A stretch of 64,000 bases of DNA from Variovorax sp. OK212 (GTDB lineage Bacteria; Pseudomonadota; Gammaproteobacteria; Burkholderiales; Burkholderiaceae_C): contig NZ_FOLP01000007.1 of NCBI RefSeq assembly GCF_900112425.1, positions 1-64,000 of the forward strand. Direction: 5' to 3'. The position numbers and the translations under genes were made by a program. Positions 60,506-64,000 of the stretch are shown in pieces (the stretch's first letter is position 1; every line of letters starts with the position of its first letter). The notes below the pieces were generated by a model that worked only from the letters and a program-made list of their open reading frames with translations, had not been told where the DNA came from and ran no database searches.

Positions 60506-61429
60506 ATGAACGACAACACATCCGCTCCCCTCATCGACAACGACGCGCTGGCCGCGCTGCAGGCCTGGCAGGGCCGCAGCGAAACGCTGGCCGACGACAT
60601 CACCGCCGCGCCCGTGCGCGCGCTGTCCGCCACGCTCGACCGCGACGATCCGCTGCCGCAGGCCGGCACGCCGCTGCCCGCGCTGTGGCACTGGCTGTAC
60701 TTTCTGCCGCACCACCGCCAGTCGGAAATCGGCGAGGACGGCCATGCGAAGCGCGGCGGCTTCCTGCCGCCCGTGCCGCTGCCGCGCCGCATGTGGGCCG
60801 GCGGGCGGCTCGCGTGGGAGCCGGGCAATCCGCTGCGGGTGGGCGACAAGGTGGAGCGCACCTCGACCATCGCGTCGGTGACACACAAGGCCGGGCGCAC
60901 CGGCGAGCTGGTGTTCGTGCTGGTGCGCCATGAGGTGCGCAACGAACGCGGCCTCGCATTGACCGAAGAGCACGACATCGTCTACCGCGCCGCCGCCGCT
61001 CCCGGCGAGAAGGCGCCGCCGCCCACGCCCGCGCCGAAGGACGCAAGTTTCAGCCGCGACATCGCGCCCGACGACGTGCTGCTGTTCCGCTACTCGGCGC
61101 TCACCTTCAACGGCCACCGCATCCACTACGACCGCCGCTACGTGACGCAGGTCGAGGGCTACCCGGGCCTGATCGTGCACGGCCCGCTCATCGCGACGCT
61201 GCTGGTCGACCTGTTGCGCCGGCAGGTGCCGGGCGCGCAGCTCGCGCGCTTCGAGTTCCGCGCCGTGCGCCCGACCTTCGACACCGCGGTGTTCCGCGTG
61301 CACGGCAAGCCCGCTGAGAGCAGCAGCGAGGGCAACACAGACGGCAACACGGACGGCAAGACCTTCACGCTCTGGGGCGAAGACGCCGACGGCTGGCTCA
61401 CGATGCAGGCCACGGCCGTGCTCGCCTGA
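60506..61429 (+). CDS. MaoC-type double-hotdog hydratase (itaconyl-/mesaconyl-CoA hydratase-like)
   Basis: A 307-residue enzyme with two hotdog domains. The N-terminal FAS1-like dehydratase part holds RRMWAGGRLAWEPGNPLRVG; the C-terminal MaoC part holds the catalytic set FNGHRIHYDRRYVTQVEGYP and IVHGP. This architecture is that of mesaconyl-C4-CoA hydratase, 3-methylfumaryl-CoA hydratase and Pseudomonas itaconyl-CoA hydratase (Ich). With the CoA-transferase and CitE-like lyase that follow, hydration of itaconyl-CoA to citramalyl-CoA is the most economical reading; mesaconyl-CoA is an alternative. A short Gly/Asn/Asp repeat (GNTDGNTDGK) interrupts the last domain. Confidence 0.85.
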   Translation: MNDNTSAPLIDNDALAALQAWQGRSETLADDITAAPVRALSATLDRDDPLPQAGTPLPALWHWLYFLPHHRQSEIGEDGHAKRGGFLPPVPLPRRMWAGGRLAWEPGNPLRVGDKVERTSTIASVTHKAGRTGELVFVLVRHEVRNERGLALTEEHDIVYRAAAAPGEKAPPPTPAPKDASFSRDIAPDDVLLFRYSALTFNGHRIHYDRRYVTQVEGYPGLIVHGPLIATLLVDLLRRQVPGAQLARFEFRAVRPTFDTAVFRVHGKPAESSSEGNTDGNTDGKTFTLWGEDADGWLTMQATAVLA

Positions 61430-61446
61430 TTCCGGAGAACACGCAC

Positions 61447-62628
61447 ATGACAAGACCCCTGGACGGCATCACCGTCATCTCGCTCGAACACGCCATCGCC
61501 GCGCCGTTCTGCACCCGCCAACTGGCCGACCTGGGCGCGCGCGTCGTCAAGGTGGAGCGCCCCGAGGTGGGCGACTTCGCACGCGCCTACGACGCCCGCG
61601 TGGGCGGCGAGGCCTCGCACTTCGTGTGGGTCAACCGCTCCAAGGAAAGCCTCACGCTCGACCTGAAGCAGCCCGCCGCGCTGGCCGTGCTGCAGGAGCT
61701 GCTGGCCGATGCCGACGTGCTGGTGCAGAACCTCGCGCCCGGCGCCGCCGCGCGCATGGGCCTGGGCGCCGAGGCGCTGCAGGCGAAGCACCCGCGCCTC
61801 ATCGTCTGCGACATCTCGGGCTATGGCGACGACGGCCCGTACCGCGACAAGAAGGCCTACGACCTGCTGATCCAGAGCGAGGCGGGTTTCCTGTCGGTCA
61901 CGGGCACGCCGGACGATCCGTGCAAGTCGGGCAACTCCATCGCCGACATCGCGGCGGGCATGTACGCGTACACCGGCATCCTTGCCGCGCTGCTCCAGCG
62001 CGGCAAGACCGGCAAGGGCTCGCACATCGACGTGTCCATGCTCGAGTCGCTCGCCGAGTGGATGGGCTACCCCATGTACTACGCCTACGACGGCGCGCCG
62101 CCGCCGCCGCGCAGCGCGGCCTCGCACGCCACCATCTACCCCTACGGCCCGTTCCCCGCGGGCGACGGCGGCACCGTGATGCTGGGCCTGCAGAACGAGC
62201 GCGAGTGGCGCGCGTTCTGCGAGAAGGTGCTGCTGCAGGCGGGGCTCGCGAGCGACGCGCGCTTCGACAGCAACGCGCGGCGCAACGAGCACCGCGAGGC
62301 GCTGCGCGCGATCATCGTGCAGACCTTCGGCGCGCTGAGCACGGCGCAGGTGCTGGAGCGGCTCGACACGGCGCAGATCGCCAACGCGCGCATGAACGAC
62401 ATGGCCGGCCTGTGGGCGCATCCGCAGTTGCAGGCGCGCGAACGCTGGCGGCAGGTCGGCTCGCCGGCGGGGAACATTCCGGCCCTGCTGCCGGCCGGGC
62501 GGCAAAGCGCCTTCGACTACCGCATGGACCCGATTCCGGCGGTGGGCGAGCACACCGACGCCATCCTGCGCGCGCTGGGGCGCAGCGCCGCGCAGATCGA
62601 GGCGCTGCGCGAGGCGAAGGCGGTATGA
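61447..62628 (+). CDS. CaiB/BaiF-family (class III) CoA-transferase
   Basis: A 393-residue interlocked-dimer CoA-transferase. ITVISLEHAIAAPFCTRQLADLG and VVKVERPEVGD are the usual N-terminal signature, and the catalytic Asp is in KAYDLLIQSEAGF. It moves CoA from a donor such as succinyl-CoA to a free carboxylic acid. Pseudomonas aeruginosa itaconate CoA-transferase belongs to this family and stands beside a MaoC hydratase and a citramalyl-CoA lyase, as here. GGAG precedes the ATG. Its last bases overlap the next gene (ATGA). Substrate assignment is inference from context. Confidence 0.88.
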   Translation: MTRPLDGITVISLEHAIAAPFCTRQLADLGARVVKVERPEVGDFARAYDARVGGEASHFVWVNRSKESLTLDLKQPAALAVLQELLADADVLVQNLAPGAAARMGLGAEALQAKHPRLIVCDISGYGDDGPYRDKKAYDLLIQSEAGFLSVTGTPDDPCKSGNSIADIAAGMYAYTGILAALLQRGKTGKGSHIDVSMLESLAEWMGYPMYYAYDGAPPPPRSAASHATIYPYGPFPAGDGGTVMLGLQNEREWRAFCEKVLLQAGLASDARFDSNARRNEHREALRAIIVQTFGALSTAQVLERLDTAQIANARMNDMAGLWAHPQLQARERWRQVGSPAGNIPALLPAGRQSAFDYRMDPIPAVGEHTDAILRALGRSAAQIEALREAKAV

Positions 62629-63539
62629 GCGACGAGCCAGTGGCACGTCTTGCACCTGCTGCACCTCCCGCACCTCCCGCACCTCCCGCACCCCTCGCAT
62701 CGCTGGCCCTCGCACGCGCCTTCCTGTTCGTGCCGGCCGACCGGCCCGAGCGCCACGCCCGCGCGCTGGCCACTGGCGCGGGCGGCGTGATCGTCGACCT
62801 CGAAGACGCCGTCGCGCCCGACCGGAAGCAGGCTGCGCGCGAGCAGCTGGCGGCCTCGTTCGCCACGCTGGCGCCGCCGCAGCGTGCGCGCCTGCTGGTG
62901 CGCGTGAATGCGGCCGGCACGCCGTGGCACGACGGCGACTGCGCGCAGGCCGCCGCGCTCGTGGCGCAGGGGCTGATCGCCGGCGTCGTGCTGCCCAAGG
63001 CCGAGCGCGCGGCCGACCTGGCGCGCCTCGCGCGGGCGATCGGCCCGCAGGGCGTGCTCGTGCCGCTGATCGAGTCGGCCGCCGGCCTCGCGGCCGCCGA
63101 TGAACTCGCCACCGCCGCGCAGGTGCTGCGGCTGGCCTTCGGCAACCTCGACTTCCAGGCCGACCTGGGCCTGGCCTGCGGGCCCGACGAGGCCGAGCTC
63201 ATGCCCGTGCGCCTCGCGCTCCTGCTGGCCTCGCGCCGGGCGGAACTGCCCGCGCCCATCGACGGCGTCACAGCCGACTGGCGCGACGCCGCGCGGCTCG
63301 CGGCCGACACGGCGCGCGCGCGGCGCGGCGGCTTCGGCGCCAAGCTGTGCATCCACCCCGACCAGGTCGCGCCGGTGCAGGCCGCGCTCGGCCCGACCGC
63401 CGAAGAGCTGGCCTGGGCCCGCCGCGTGGTCGAGGCCATCCGCGCGTCGGGCGGCGGCGTCGCGAGCCTCGACGGCCGCATGGTCGACGCGCCCGTGGTG
63501 CGGCTGGCCGAACGGCTGCTCGCGCTCGAACACCCCTAG
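62625..63539 (+). CDS. CitE-like CoA-ester lyase (HpcH/HpaI superfamily), citramalyl-CoA lyase candidate
   Basis: A 304-residue TIM-barrel lyase: RAFLFVPADRPERHARALAT, then IVDLEDAVAP (metal-binding region), LIESAAGLAAAD (Glu), LAFGNLDFQADLGL (Asp) and KLCIHPDQV. All residues needed for Mg2+-dependent cleavage of (S)-citramalyl-CoA, malyl-CoA or similar are present. In itaconate breakdown this step yields pyruvate and acetyl-CoA. The N-terminal ~25 residues are a Pro/Ala extension encoded by four 9-base repeats (GCACCTCCC-like, 62652-62694), absent from family members. Start ATG overlaps the preceding stop as ATGA. Confidence 0.88.
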   Translation: MSDEPVARLAPAAPPAPPAPPAPLASLALARAFLFVPADRPERHARALATGAGGVIVDLEDAVAPDRKQAAREQLAASFATLAPPQRARLLVRVNAAGTPWHDGDCAQAAALVAQGLIAGVVLPKAERAADLARLARAIGPQGVLVPLIESAAGLAAADELATAAQVLRLAFGNLDFQADLGLACGPDEAELMPVRLALLLASRRAELPAPIDGVTADWRDAARLAADTARARRGGFGAKLCIHPDQVAPVQAALGPTAEELAWARRVVEAIRASGGGVASLDGRMVDAPVVRLAERLLALEHP

Positions 63540-63579
63540 CCCGCAGACATCCATCAACCCCGAAGAAGGAGACAAAGAA

Positions 63580-63627
63580 GTGAACAAAGAAGTGAACAAC
63601 GAAATGAACAAAGCAGCGAACAAGGAA
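63580..63627 (+). repeat. Four 12-base repeats covering alternative start codons
   Basis: GTGAACAAAGAA, GTGAACAACGAA, ATGAACAAAGCA and GCGAACAAGGAA follow each other in frame at the very start of the receptor gene. Each of the first three units brings its own start codon. Confidence 0.8.
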
Positions 63628-64000
63628 GTGCAGACGGCGGCAACCCGGCGTTTCAAGACCGCCTTGCTCGCGGCCTCGGCGAGCGCCTGCCTGCTGGGCT
63701 TTCAAACGCCCGCGGCCGCGCAGGCCGCATGGCCCGACAAGCCCATCGTCATGGTCGTGCCGTACTCGGCCGGCGGCCCCACCGACGTGGTGGCGCGCAT
63801 GCTCGCGATTCCCATGGGCAAGTCGCTGGGCCAGACGGTGATCGTCGAGAACACGGTGGGCGCGGGCGGCACCATCGCGCCCACGCGCGTGGCCAAGGCG
63901 GCGCCCAACGGCTACACCATCCTGATCCACCACATGGGCATGGCCACCGCGCCCGCGCTCTACAAGAAGCTCAACTACGACCCGCTCAAAGACTTCGAGT
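63580..64000 (+). CDS. Second TTT receptor, TctC/Bug family (cut by window end)
   Basis: The first 140 codons of a Bug-family periplasmic receptor. After an odd N-terminus come a signal-like hydrophobic core (TALLAASASACLLGFQTPAA), then WPDKPIVMVVPYSAGGPTDV and VENTVGAGGTIAPTRVAKAA, the Bug signature. The GTG at 63580 fits AAGGAG at 63566; GTG 63592 and ATG 63604 are also in frame. The N-terminus is made of repeated 12-base units giving VNKE-VNNE-MNKA-ANKE. A different sequence from the receptor at 59513, so the operon has two receptors, perhaps for related acids. Confidence 0.88.
   Translation, partial: MNKEVNNEMNKAANKEVQTAATRRFKTALLAASASACLLGFQTPAAAQAAWPDKPIVMVVPYSAGGPTDVVARMLAIPMGKSLGQTVIVENTVGAGGTIAPTRVAKAAPNGYTILIHHMGMATAPALYKKLNYDPLKDFE

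Noticed and set aside
1..64000. CRISPR array, tRNA, rRNA, transposase/integrase genes or prophage.
   Set aside because: None seen: no regularly spaced repeats of 25-40 bases, no cloverleaf-like sequence noticed by eye, and no recombinase motifs in the translations. The recombination marks in the first 15 kb come without an identifiable mobile element.

Overview
The window looks like chromosomal DNA of a high-GC betaproteobacterium of the order Burkholderiales, most likely a Variovorax-like member of the Comamonadaceae. This is inferred from gene content (phaC-phaA, TTT and TRAP solute receptors, ESPR-type filamentous haemagglutinin, maiA next to a FAH-family gene, PgeF) and GC-rich codon use; no rRNA or tRNA was seen that could confirm it.

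Region 1 (1-14.8 kb) is a two-partner secretion (TPS) island: a 3043-residue filamentous haemagglutinin/CdiA-like exoprotein with a variable, hydrophobic C-terminal toxin-like domain, a small membrane protein directly behind it (candidate immunity protein), the outer-membrane transporter TpsB, and three small lipoproteins. It is surrounded by debris of the same module: an orphan immunity paralogue, a haemagglutinin-linker fragment joined to a TpsB fragment, a decayed immunity copy and possibly a copied TpsB tail. This is what repeated recombination of toxin/immunity cassettes would leave.

Region 2 (14.8-22.1 kb) is a catabolic operon on the minus strand: fused TRAP permease and TRAP receptor, a VOC protein, a RuBisCO-like protein and a DUF1537 four-carbon acid sugar kinase. 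A divergent LacI-family regulator faces it across a promoter with an inverted repeat. It probably imports and degrades a sugar acid by phosphorylation followed by RuBisCO-like chemistry. Then come a half-size ABC exporter and an AlkB-type dioxygenase.

Region 3 (24.8-43.3 kb) is a cell-surface-signalling locus: a trypsin-like protease, a TonB-C domain protein, a DegQ-like protease, a receptor-less STN/TonB-C protein (VreA-like), an ECF sigma factor, a FecR-type anti-sigma regulator, a 4168-residue filamentous surface protein of the DUF3739 type, and a second ECF sigma factor. It resembles the Pseudomonas Vre/PUMA3 system, but it has two sigma factors, extra periplasmic proteases and no adjacent TpsB. 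I consider it the most interesting system here.

Region 4 (43.3-58.0 kb) is mostly ordinary: phospholipase D-like lipoprotein, a large poly-Gly lipoprotein, a degenerate LytM factor, CreA, Nudix hydrolase, FAH-family hydrolase, TPR protein, maleylacetoacetate (or maleylpyruvate) isomerase, PgeF, a small membrane protein, PHA synthase and thiolase, two glutathione transferases and an FMN reductase.

Region 5 (58.0-64.0 kb) starts with a duplicated ~128-bp intergenic element. A LysR regulator then diverges from an operon with a TTT receptor, a MaoC-type hydratase, a CaiB/BaiF CoA-transferase, a CitE-like lyase and a second TTT receptor cut by the window end. The order hydratase/CoA-transferase/lyase matches the logic of itaconate (or another C5 dicarboxylate) breakdown to pyruvate and acetyl-CoA.
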